Source of the DNA: an uncultured Gammaproteobacteria bacterium | GTDB taxonomy: Bacteria; Pseudomonadota; Gammaproteobacteria; PS1; Pseudothioglobaceae | Assembly (NCBI GenBank): GCA_913020715.1 | Contig: CAJVZH010000001.1 | Location: forward strand, 175,994 to 239,993 | Direction of reading: 5' to 3' | Length of the DNA: 64,000 nucleotides | Shown here: positions 56,799-64,000 of the stretch, in pieces | Position numbering within the stretch: position 1 is the stretch's first letter | Layout: the number at the start of each line of letters is the position of its first letter | Notes under the pieces: generated by a model | What the model saw: only the letters and a program-made list of their open reading frames with translations | What the model was told of the DNA's origin: nothing | Databases searched by the model: none | Translations under genes and position numbers: made by a program

Positions 56799-58026
56799 TC
56801 AAAACAACGTTTGGCATCCTTATGCCAAAGTTCCCAGCACCGCACCAACGCATCTGGTTGAATCGGCGGAATATGTTTATCTAAACCTTGAGGGTGGGCG
56901 CCGAGTCATTGATGGCATGAGTTCGTGGTGGTCTGTCATTCACGGTTACAACAATCCCACGCTCAATCAAGCAATGAAAGAACAAATCGATCGCGTCTCT
57001 CATGTGATGTTTGGTGGCCTAACTCATCAAGGCGCTATCGACTTAACTCAAAAGTTGATTGATATTACCCCTGTTGGGCTTGAGAAGGTTTTCTTGGCCG
57101 ATTCTGGCTCTGTGTCGGTAGAAGTGTCGTTAAAAATGGCGCTGCAATATTGGTACAACAAAGATCAAAAAGCTAAAACGCATTTTGTCACACCACGCGG
57201 CGGATACCACGGCGACACATTCGGTGCGATGAGCGTTTGCGACCCTGAAAACGGCATGCACCATTTGTTTCAAGGAGTGCTGCCACAGCATTTTTTCGTT
57301 ACCAGACCAACGCTTGATAATACTAAAGAGGCGCTCTCTGATCTTGAAAAAACACTTAAAAACAATCACCAAACAATCGCAGCATTAATACTTGAGCCAA
57401 TTGTGCAGGGCGCGGGTGGTATGAATATTTATGAGAGTGCCTATTTATCAGGTGCGAGACAGCTCTGCGATGAATACGACGTACTAATGATCGTCGATGA
57501 AATCGCCACGGGCTTTGGCCGTACCGGTAAATTATTTGCCTGCGAGCATGCCAATATTTCACCCGATATTCTCTGCCTAGGCAAAGCGATGACGGGCGGT
57601 TATATGACGATGGCCGCTGCATTAACTACTGAGAAAGTTGCGGATACAGTCGGTGTTTTGATGCACGGCCCAACCTTTATGGGTAATCCGCTATCTTGCG
57701 CTGTGGCAAATGCCAGTATCGACCTATTATTAAAAGATAATTGGCAAGAAAAAATTGAGACAATTGAAGCCATATTAAAATCTGAATTATTGCCTTTGAT
57801 AGATGAGCCATCGATTGCCGATGTTCGCGTTCTTGGTGCAATTGGCGTATTGGAATTTAACGAGCCACTGGACATGCAAAGTGTCCAAGATAAGTTGATT
57901 TCTGTAGGTGTTTGGTTGCGCCCTTACGGCAAACTGCTCTATACCATGCCACCCTTTATTATTACTGAGACAGAGCTAACAACGATAACGCAGGCAATGC
58001 GTTCAATCGCTCAAGCAAAGAAGTAA
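56785..58026 (+). CDS. bioA: Adenosylmethionine-8-amino-7-oxononanoate aminotransferase
   Basis: This 413-residue PLP aminotransferase of biotin synthesis has NNVWHPYAKVPS at the start, MSSWWSVIHGYNNP, the PLP lysine in CLGKAMTGGYM, and HGPTFMGNPLSCAVA. Start codon is GTG inside gph. No other bio genes are in the window. Its 3' end is overlapped by the potential extension of the small antisense gene at 58262. Confidence 0.93.
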   Translation: MIASDQNNVWHPYAKVPSTAPTHLVESAEYVYLNLEGGRRVIDGMSSWWSVIHGYNNPTLNQAMKEQIDRVSHVMFGGLTHQGAIDLTQKLIDITPVGLEKVFLADSGSVSVEVSLKMALQYWYNKDQKAKTHFVTPRGGYHGDTFGAMSVCDPENGMHHLFQGVLPQHFFVTRPTLDNTKEALSDLEKTLKNNHQTIAALILEPIVQGAGGMNIYESAYLSGARQLCDEYDVLMIVDEIATGFGRTGKLFACEHANISPDILCLGKAMTGGYMTMAAALTTEKVADTVGVLMHGPTFMGNPLSCAVANASIDLLLKDNWQEKIETIEAILKSELLPLIDEPSIADVRVLGAIGVLEFNEPLDMQSVQDKLISVGVWLRPYGKLLYTMPPFIITETELTTITQAMRSIAQAKK

Positions 58027-58262
58027 TAACGAGTAATGCCGTAAACGTAAAGCACGGTAAATAGGATGTTGATGTCTTTCAGCTAGCGTTCAGCGTACAA
58101 CCAAGCGCAGTATGTCCAAATAATACAAAATGGTAGACTTACAAACATTGACAGTCGATGCCAGTCTTGAATAATGGCCATGGTGCTGAAAATGCCTAGC
58201 ACTAAGGCAAGCCATTTGAGCTCTTGTTCGTATTTATCGAGTTTGATTAATAGAGCCATCAT
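58011..58262 (-). pseudogene. Small membrane protein gene interrupted by an in-frame amber codon
   Basis: From ATG 58262 (or 58259) the minus strand encodes LIKLDKYEQELKWLALVLG and then a second hydrophobic stretch LSMFVSLPFCIIWTYCAW. It meets TAG at 58085-58083 after about 58 residues. The same frame continues as LKDINILFTVLYVYGITRYY, a third hydrophobic segment, to TGA at 58013-58011, 16 bp inside bioA. The continued pattern resembles small three-helix proteins of marine bacteria, so the TAG is either a recent nonsense mutation or a readthrough site. Confidence 0.5.
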
Positions 58263-58354
58263 AATGTTAGACTGTTCTTGAAATGTTCATATTTTATTTG
58301 TAAAATTCAAGCTTGGGCGAAATCATTTAGTCAATAAATACACGGTAATTTTTT

Positions 58355-58957
58355 ATGAATGAGTACATTCTCTCGGCCTTGATATTTGGCTTAACAGCTG
58401 GCTTGCAGCCAGGCCCCTTATCTATTTTGGTTGTTCAGCAGACACTCGAGCGCGGGTTATTCAGTGGCATAAAGGTGAGCTTTGCACCCGTCATTACCGA
58501 TGGCCCAATAATTTTTGCCGTGGTTGTGGTGTTGTCGCAATTCAAAGACATCTCATTGTTTATTGGTTTATTAAGTCTGGTGGGTGGCTTGTATTTGGGC
58601 CTGCTCTGTATCAAAACACTTAAAGTTAAAAAAGTTAGTTTTGCTAGTTCAAAGGGCTCGAGTAGCTCTTTGCTAACAGCTGTAAAAGTGAATTTCCTCA
58701 GTCCAAACCCTTATTTATTTTGGTTTACAGTGGGTGGCACTTATTTTGCACTCGGTGCGACAAATGAGGCGATTGCCTTTGTACTGGTTTTTCTAACCAG
58801 CTTGGTGTTGTCAAAAATAGCCATTGCCCTGGTGGCATCCAAGTTTCGCGAATCTCTAGAAAGTCGAACCTACCTGTGGATTATGCGAGTTTTGGGTTTG
58901 GCGCTAGGTGTATTTGCAATTTCATTTCTAATCAAAAGCTACGAACTGCTATTATAA
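58355..58957 (+). CDS. LysE-family exporter
   Basis: This 200-residue membrane protein has about six hydrophobic helices and the family opening LTAGLQPGPLSILVVQQTLERG (quoted from residue 14; key features Q-P-G-P), plus NFLSPNPYLFWFTVGG. It probably exports an amino acid or small solute. It is monocistronic with a free upstream region (58263-58354) shared with the small antisense gene. Confidence 0.82.
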   Translation: MNEYILSALIFGLTAGLQPGPLSILVVQQTLERGLFSGIKVSFAPVITDGPIIFAVVVVLSQFKDISLFIGLLSLVGGLYLGLLCIKTLKVKKVSFASSKGSSSSLLTAVKVNFLSPNPYLFWFTVGGTYFALGATNEAIAFVLVFLTSLVLSKIAIALVASKFRESLESRTYLWIMRVLGLALGVFAISFLIKSYELLL

Positions 58958-59003
58958 AAAGCTACTCCTTTGTTGTGGTTGCCAACCTTGCTATTATGTG
59001 CCG

Positions 59004-59160
59004 CTATTCCCCAAATGATTGAATAGCCTCAATTAAAGTTTCCGGCACCTCCCAGTTGAGGATGCGACCCTTGCCCTCTACCCGTATGTTTCGTGCATTG
59101 GGAATTCTTTTCCCCAGTTCTTGGGAGTGCCAAGCTGGCGTCGTGCCATCCTTTTTGCCT
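59004..59160 (-). pseudogene. Remnant of an alpha/beta-hydrolase C-terminus
   Basis: About 52 residues on the minus strand resemble the last part of an alpha/beta-hydrolase: KKDGTTPAWHSQELGKRIPN, then EGKGRILNWEVPETLIEA. The expected catalytic His (usually GGH) is Arg here. No upstream hydrolase domain remains, since the next gene begins at 59244. It is therefore a decayed fragment; the rest of the 286-bp gap 58958-59243 shows nothing else. Confidence 0.55.
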
Positions 59161-59243
59161 TGGAAAGAGTCGGCTTTATAGGTGTATAGTAAGCAGTTCA
59201 TTTTGATATATAAAGCAATTATTAATCTTTTAAGGATAACAGT

Positions 59244-59507
59244 ATGAATGCAATGATGATTATAAGAATAAACAACGGCACTTATGACGAGTACAAGGAT
59301 TTTTTTGATAGCTTGGCGGAGCGTCGAGCTGGCTTTTCGAGTAATGGTATTATTGGAAAGGTTGACGAGCACACTGCGATTGTCGTATCAGATTTATTTG
59401 ACGAAGCTGGCTGGCAGGCTATGTCAGAATCTCCAGATGTTGTGCAACGCGCTTCGGAATTAGGAGTCGAGAGAGAGCCATTTAGATTGCAGCCATATGA
59501 GGGCTAA
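59244..59507 (+). CDS. Small uncharacterised protein, tandem copy 1
   Basis: This 87-residue, probably soluble protein starts MNAMMIIRINNGTYDEY and contains GKVDEHTAIVVSDLFDE and ELGVEREPF. It has an AAGGAT ribosome-binding site. The pattern of short beta strands and helices could be a ferredoxin-like (dimeric alpha-beta barrel) fold. It is paralogous to the next gene. I do not recognise the family. Confidence 0.6.
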   Translation: MNAMMIIRINNGTYDEYKDFFDSLAERRAGFSSNGIIGKVDEHTAIVVSDLFDEAGWQAMSESPDVVQRASELGVEREPFRLQPYEG

Positions 59508-59552
59508 TCAGCGGCTTTTATTAGTACTTTTCAACCCAGAAGGAGTAATATT

Positions 59553-59813
59553 ATGAATGCAATGATGCACGTCAAAATTAACAACGGAACTTTTGAAGAT
59601 TACCAAGCGTATGTGGGCGGCTTGGCTGATGTTATGTCGACATTTTGTAGGGATTTGGTTCTTACAAAGGTGAATGAGCATACCGCGATTGCCACCTGTG
59701 ATCTGTTTGATCCAGAAGGCATTAAAGCGGTTTTATCTTCCGACATTGCACAACAAAAGGAAGCAGAATTGGGTCTTGAGAGAGAGTTGTATAATTTATC
59801 ACCTTTTCAGTAA
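59553..59813 (+). CDS. Small uncharacterised protein, tandem copy 2
   Basis: This 86-residue protein shares with the previous one the start MNAMMHVKINNGTFEDY, the middle KVNEHTAIATCDLFDPEG and the end ELGLEREL. It has a strong AGAAGGAG ribosome-binding site and is 45 bp from copy 1. The pair is probably a tandem duplication whose copies have diverged. No catalytic residue is obvious and no function can be proposed. Confidence 0.6.
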   Translation: MNAMMHVKINNGTFEDYQAYVGGLADVMSTFCRDLVLTKVNEHTAIATCDLFDPEGIKAVLSSDIAQQKEAELGLERELYNLSPFQ

Positions 59814-59832
59814 GTTGATAAACAGAGCCGAT

Positions 59833-61797
59833 TCACTCGACAGGATCAACGTCTAAAAACCAGCGTACTGAGCTGTGGATCTTGATATTCTCAACGTGTT
59901 GAAACATCGTGTTGAGCATTTGGTGTAACGCCTGTCGATCTGCTGACTGCAAATAAAGGTTAAAGTAATAATAATCGGCCTTCTTTTCAATAACACCTGG
60001 CACCGGCCCCCAGATTTCTACAGAAGGTAAGTCGATACTGCGCAGCAGTTGTGCGACCTCGTTTAAAAATGCCTCGGCTTGCGCTTTGTTTTTCGCATTG
60101 GCGCAGATCATCGCCTGATGCGAGAATGGTGGCAATTGAGTTTGTTGGCGTTCTTTGAGTAAGGAGCTTGCGTATTTGGTGTAATTCGCTTGGCGAACGT
60201 ATTCAAAAATAGGGTGATTTGGGTAGCGCGTTTGGATGGCAACTTCACCTTTGTGCTCACTGCGTCCCGCACGACCCGAGACTTGAATTAACAATTGTGC
60301 TAAATTCTCAGTAGCACGAAAGTCAAGTGAAAGCAAGCCAACATCCACATCCAATATCCCCACGAAAGCAAGCTGAGAGAAGTCGTGCCCTTTGGCAAGC
60401 ATTTGTGTGCCGACGATAATGCAAGGTTCGCCAGAGTTGATTTTCTCTAAGTGTTGAGCGAACGCCTTTTTCCTGCGAGTGGTGTCACGATCAATGCGAA
60501 TGATGTCTGTATCCGTAAAATACGACTCCAGATTTTCTTCGAGTCTCTCAGTGCCGTACCCCAATACTTTGAGGGTTGATTGATTGCAAGAAGGGCAAGA
60601 GGATTCTGGCATTTGTTCAGCGCCGCAGTGATGGCATTTAAGGCGATTAATATGACGGTGGTAAACCATCTGCGAATCGCAATGATTGCATTCCGCTTTC
60701 CAGTCGCATTCTGTGCAATAGAAAACCGGCGCGTAGCCACGGCGGTTAATAAACAGCATTACTTGGCGGTTGTTATTAAGATGGTGCTTCATCTTGTCTA
60801 TCAACGGCAAAGACATTGCCTCAGCGCTTTGAGAGCGCATATCAATTAAGCTTACTTCGGGCATCACGGTTTCGCCTGGGCGCGTACTGAGCACAAGGCG
60901 CGTGAGCTTCTTATCCATGACGTTTTTTAACGTTTCAAGAGAAGGTGTTGCGGTGCCAAGAATAAGCGGTGCATTGGCGAATTTGGCCCTCATAAAGCTT
61001 AAATCTCGAGCCGAGTAGCGAAAGCTAGATTGTTGTTTGAATGAGCCGTCGTGCTCTTCATCAACAATCACCAGTCCTAAGTTGGGCATTGGAGCAAAAA
61101 TCGCAGAACGTGTACCAAGCACAACATTGGCTTCAGCGCTTTTGGCCATGAGGTAGGCGTCGGTTTTTTGTGTTTCGTTGAGCTGTGAATGAATGGCCAC
61201 CACCTTGCCATCAATGCGTTGTTCAAACCTGGCAATCATCTGTGGGGTTAGGCCGATTTCTGGCACCAAAACCAACACTTGCTTGCCTTGCTTTAAAAGG
61301 GCTTCGGTAATGCGTAAATAAACTTCGGTTTTTCCACTGCCAGTAACACCGTGCAATAAAAAGCCGTTAAAGCTATCGGTGCAGGCCAAAATCGTTTTAA
61401 TGGCGCTGTCTTGTTCGCTTGTCGTTTCAAATTCAGCGGGGGCGATTTGGTTGTCAAATGCACGCGCTTTTTTAATCTCAGCGGGTTTGCCTAATCTTAG
61501 ATTTTTTGGAATCGCGCTTGCAAGGACCTCGCCAATTGGGTGGTGATAATAGTTGGCTGACCAAAAAAGAAAATCTAGGATGTCTTTGGATAGTAGTGGC
61601 TCGTTGTCGAGCACTTCTCCAACCGACTTGAGTTTGTCGAAGTCGCTTTTATCCTTATGCGAGAGCACTATCCCGACAACTTGTTTTCGTCCAAATGGCA
61701 CTTTAACGCGAGCACCAATAGCAACACTTGACTCGCACAAATAGTCAAATGACTTGTGTAATGGCACAGGGATGGCAACTTCAATTATTGACGACAA
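59833..61797 (-). CDS. priA: Primosomal protein N' (PriA helicase)
   Basis: This 654-residue DNA helicase restarts stalled replication forks. Walker A is GVTGSGKT at 150-157, Walker B is DEEHDGSFKQQ, and the zinc-binding cysteine cluster includes YCTECDWKAECNHC and a later CHHCGAEQMPESSCPSC. Length is somewhat below E. coli PriA (about 730). Divergent from ybeY. Confidence 0.95.
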   Translation of the reverse strand: MSSIIEVAIPVPLHKSFDYLCESSVAIGARVKVPFGRKQVVGIVLSHKDKSDFDKLKSVGEVLDNEPLLSKDILDFLFWSANYYHHPIGEVLASAIPKNLRLGKPAEIKKARAFDNQIAPAEFETTSEQDSAIKTILACTDSFNGFLLHGVTGSGKTEVYLRITEALLKQGKQVLVLVPEIGLTPQMIARFEQRIDGKVVAIHSQLNETQKTDAYLMAKSAEANVVLGTRSAIFAPMPNLGLVIVDEEHDGSFKQQSSFRYSARDLSFMRAKFANAPLILGTATPSLETLKNVMDKKLTRLVLSTRPGETVMPEVSLIDMRSQSAEAMSLPLIDKMKHHLNNNRQVMLFINRRGYAPVFYCTECDWKAECNHCDSQMVYHRHINRLKCHHCGAEQMPESSCPSCNQSTLKVLGYGTERLEENLESYFTDTDIIRIDRDTTRRKKAFAQHLEKINSGEPCIIVGTQMLAKGHDFSQLAFVGILDVDVGLLSLDFRATENLAQLLIQVSGRAGRSEHKGEVAIQTRYPNHPIFEYVRQANYTKYASSLLKERQQTQLPPFSHQAMICANAKNKAQAEAFLNEVAQLLRSIDLPSVEIWGPVPGVIEKKADYYYFNLYLQSADRQALHQMLNTMFQHVENIKIHSSVRWFLDVDPVE

Positions 61798-61849
61798 AGT
61801 GGATTACTTTAGGGATAAAATAAAATCATTTTAGCAATATTAAATAATT

Positions 61850-62290
61850 ATGGTCGTTATTCAGAATATCATTAACGAATCTTTAGTCGATGAAGATGCG
61901 CTTATCAATAACACTCAGAAATTTATGGATGAGTTTAATGTTGGTGACTCTGAATTACTGATTCGAATTGTCTCTCCGGTTGAAATTCAAGTACTGAACA
62001 ACGAGTATCGATCGAAAAATCAACCGACTAATGTGCTGGCATTCCCGGGAGAAATTCCACCCGAAGTCGAGGAAAAAATTTTAGGCGATGTGGTTATTTG
62101 CGCAGACGTTGTTAGGGAAGAAGCCATTGTTGCTGGTAAAGAATTTTCAGATCATATGACCCACCTTGCTATCCACGGCTTACTTCATTTATTGGGCTAT
62201 GATCACCACGACATGCCTGAGGCTAGCGAAATGGAGGCGCTCGAGATCGGTTTTTTACAAAAAATTGGAATTAGCGACCCGTACCAATAA
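61850..62290 (+). CDS. ybeY: Endoribonuclease YbeY
   Basis: This 146-residue metal-dependent RNase matures 16S rRNA 3' ends and takes part in ribosome quality control. The zinc motif HLAIHGLLHLLGYDH contains the three His of the HxxxHxxxxxH pattern. TNVLAFPGEIPP and GDVVICADVV are typical. The usual neighbours phoH and miaB are absent. Convergent with tilS (8-bp gap). Confidence 0.93.
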   Translation: MVVIQNIINESLVDEDALINNTQKFMDEFNVGDSELLIRIVSPVEIQVLNNEYRSKNQPTNVLAFPGEIPPEVEEKILGDVVICADVVREEAIVAGKEFSDHMTHLAIHGLLHLLGYDHHDMPEASEMEALEIGFLQKIGISDPYQ

Positions 62291-62298
62291 TCTGGGTT

Positions 62299-63525
62299 TT
62301 ATTTGACTTCAGTCATCTCGCCAATACACTCCATGGCTCGTAATTCGCCCTCTACGTAGTACATTCTTAGTGTTTGTCGCTCCCAAGGTGGGATATTGGC
62401 CTCTTGCAGGACTTTTTTAAGACTTTGCGAGTGCTTTTTCCCCTTTAACTTCACTTTTTGCCCTTCTTGGCGAAAGTGAATTGCAAAATTTGGCAAATTA
62501 CTGAATTCTACAAAGTGTGGGCAATCTCTAATCTGTTGAGGTGCTTTTTTGTCAATAAAGTAAAGTTCGCCCTGGAAGCGACGCAATTCGTAATCGTGCC
62601 AAGCGACCAGAGATTTCGCATCTTCTTTGGCGCCAATCAGTGTGATGATTTCCGCCATCACTTTTTCACTCGGCGACAAATAATTCAACTGGTTAAGGTG
62701 GTGGCGAATCACATTGATCGCACGTGTGCCACTTAAGCGCATTAATCCTTCGGTTTGCAATTTACCATTCTTAATTAGTGCGTTGCTTTCAATGTCCATT
62801 TCCGCCAATTGACGAATTAAATCAAGCGCATCGGATTGATGTTTAGCACTTCTGGCTATATTGGCAACTAAGCCTTGGAATACTTTTGCAAGATTCGGCA
62901 CGTATTCTAAGCGCAATAAATTTCGGCGAAAATTAAGGTTGTGATTGCTGTCGTCTTCAATCCAGCCAAGATGATTGCTAACGGCGTATTCTAAAATTTG
63001 TTTTCGGGAAAGCGCTAGAAAAGGGCGGTAGAGTTCGCCGTTATCAAGTTGTTTGCTGTTTGGCATTGCCGCTAAACCAGCAACACCGCAACCCCTAAAG
63101 AGTTGTAATAAGAAGGTTTCCGCTTGGTCGTCTTGGTGGTGCGCGGTGCACAATACTTCGTTATCTTTTAATTCTGAAGTTAATGAAAGATAGCGCTTTT
63201 TACGTGCAATTTCCTCAATGTTTGATGTGTTTTCAATGCTAATGTCGACACTTGTGAAGTCAATTTCTGACTTTTTACACAGCGATTCACAGAAGCCTTG
63301 CCACTGATGACAATACATCGAAAGATTGTGATTAATGTGAACAGCTCTAACTTGACCAGGGTAATGCTTGCACAAGTAGTGTAAGAGTACAACGGAATCG
63401 ACGCCACCACTGAGGGCGACGACAATATTTTTGTCGCTTAAGTAGCTGTCTTTATTCGTTAAATCGTCCAAAACCAAGGAGTTTAGTGTGACGCTCTCTA
63501 AGAAGTTGATCGGTTGGAATTTCAC
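62299..63525 (-). CDS. tilS: tRNA(Ile)-lysidine synthetase
   Basis: This protein of about 408 residues converts C34 of tRNA-Ile2 (CAU) to lysidine so that it reads AUA. The PP-loop is VALSGGVDS (about 36-44), followed by VHINHNLS and [20 protein letters not shown]; a C-terminal tRNA-binding domain ends the chain. The start is uncertain: GTG 63525 lies 74 bp inside accA, and a TTG at 63477 would shorten the overlap. The substrate tRNA is at 46673-46749. Confidence 0.93.
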   Translation of the reverse strand: MKFQPINFLESVTLNSLVLDDLTNKDSYLSDKNIVVALSGGVDSVVLLHYLCKHYPGQVRAVHINHNLSMYCHQWQGFCESLCKKSEIDFTSVDISIENTSNIEEIARKKRYLSLTSELKDNEVLCTAHHQDDQAETFLLQLFRGCGVAGLAAMPNSKQLDNGELYRPFLALSRKQILEYAVSNHLGWIEDDSNHNLNFRRNLLRLEYVPNLAKVFQGLVANIARSAKHQSDALDLIRQLAEMDIESNALIKNGKLQTEGLMRLSGTRAINVIRHHLNQLNYLSPSEKVMAEIITLIGAKEDAKSLVAWHDYELRRFQGELYFIDKKAPQQIRDCPHFVEFSNLPNFAIHFRQEGQKVKLKGKKHSQSLKKVLQEANIPPWERQTLRMYYVEGELRAMECIGEMTEVK

Positions 63526-64000
63526 TTACAGCCTTCAACTGTTTTTTAATTGCCTTCTTAAGTAAGTCGCAGGCTTGAGTTGGGTTGCGGTGGATGCCGC
63601 CCAGTGGTTCAGGGATAATTTTCTCAACCAGCTTGTTCTTTTTCAAGTGTTTACTTGTTAACTTTAATGATTCGGCAGCAATATTTGCCTTTGTTGCGTC
63701 TTTGTAAAGAATTGAGGCGCAACCTTCAGGGGAGATTACCGAGAAGATGCTGTATTCAAACATCATTGTTATGTCAGAAAGACCAATTGCTAATGCACCG
63801 CCAGAGCCGCCTTCGCCAATGATAATGGAAATAATGGGTGTTTTTAGAGTGGACATCTCGTAGAGATTTTTAGCAATCGCTTCACTTTGTCCGCGCTCTT
63901 CAGCGCCAATACCAGGATAAGCGCCTGGTGTGTCGATAAAGGTAACAATTGGCAGTGAGAATTTTTCTGCCATTTTCATCAACCTTAGCGCCTTACGGTA
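63452..64000 (-). CDS. accA: Acetyl-CoA carboxylase carboxyltransferase, alpha subunit (N-terminus beyond window)
   Basis: The C-terminal 182 residues of AccA are present. The frame is open to the right edge, where [17 protein letters not shown] reads in, followed by [19 protein letters not shown] and [13 protein letters not shown], the acyl-CoA/biotin-binding segments. With AccD it transfers the carboxyl group from biotin to acetyl-CoA to make malonyl-CoA. It overlaps the tilS start, the accA-tilS order known in gammaproteobacteria. Confidence 0.95.
   Translation of the reverse strand, partial: YRKALRLMKMAEKFSLPIVTFIDTPGAYPGIGAEERGQSEAIAKNLYEMSTLKTPIISIIIGEGGSGGALAIGLSDITMMFEYSIFSVISPEGCASILYKDATKANIAAESLKLTSKHLKKNKLVEKIIPEPLGGIHRNPTQACDLLKKAIKKQLKAVSEIPTDQLLRERHTKLLGFGRFNE

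Overview
The window looks like part of a free-living, probably marine gammaproteobacterial chromosome of moderate GC (roughly 40-45 % by eye). The evidence is the housekeeping gene orders ispE-tRNA-Gln, rpoD-tRNA-Ile(CAU), lptM-lysA and accA-tilS, with RpoD, LptA/LptC, NudE, YgfX and a pyrophosphate-dependent phosphofructokinase. The last, together with the one-carbon genes, would fit a SUP05/Arctic96BD-19-like or methylotroph-like lineage. That placement is an inference, because no rRNA gene is present.

The first 26 kb is a catabolic and one-carbon region. At 1-5327 a truncated, divergent LysR regulator faces a five-gene operon: class II aldolase, Fe(II)/2OG oxygenase, beta-hydroxyacid dehydrogenase, GhrA-like reductase and an M24 protein with the metal-ligand spacing of DddP. 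Next comes a glycine cleavage operon with its regulator (gcvT-gcvH-gcvP-gcvR, 5490-10425). After a divergent EamA permease there is a HyuA-HyuB oxoprolinase/hydantoinase, a DUF1989 protein and a GMC (choline dehydrogenase-like) flavoprotein (11582-17817). Then come a metal-free creatinase, a GbcB-like reductase, the four subunits of sarcosine oxidase (soxBDAG) and an HD-domain protein with a possible di-iron ligand set (17937-26178). Together these give a coherent route: creatine to sarcosine plus urea, sarcosine to glycine plus a folate-bound C1 unit, and glycine to CO2, NH3 and a second C1 unit. Several proteins of unknown substrate sit inside it.

From about 26 kb the content is mostly housekeeping. 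It includes dsbB and a cyclopropane synthase (with matching extended -10 promoters), a GST-like protein, thiE back to back with lptC-lptA, acylphosphatase, adk, PPi-phosphofructokinase, a HAD nucleotidase and cysS. These are followed by a peroxiredoxin-rubredoxin pair, leuB, a DNA glycosylase, a second beta-hydroxyacid dehydrogenase with a LysE exporter, and a tandem pair of small membrane proteins. The 40.7-45.9 kb plus-strand stretch carries a pterin dehydratase, nudE, aat, lptM, lysA, yhbY, lpxB and nadC. The 45.9-56 kb minus-strand stretch carries cysQ, tRNA-Ile2, rpoD, prs, a decayed pqiA, tRNA-Gln, ispE, orn, trpD, pepP, ygfX and proC, with rsmE on the opposite strand. The last 8 kb has gph-bioA, a small membrane gene interrupted by an amber codon, a LysE exporter, a hydrolase remnant, two tandem small proteins, priA, ybeY, tilS and a truncated accA.

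No CRISPR array, insertion sequence, prophage, rRNA gene or recognisable riboswitch was seen.
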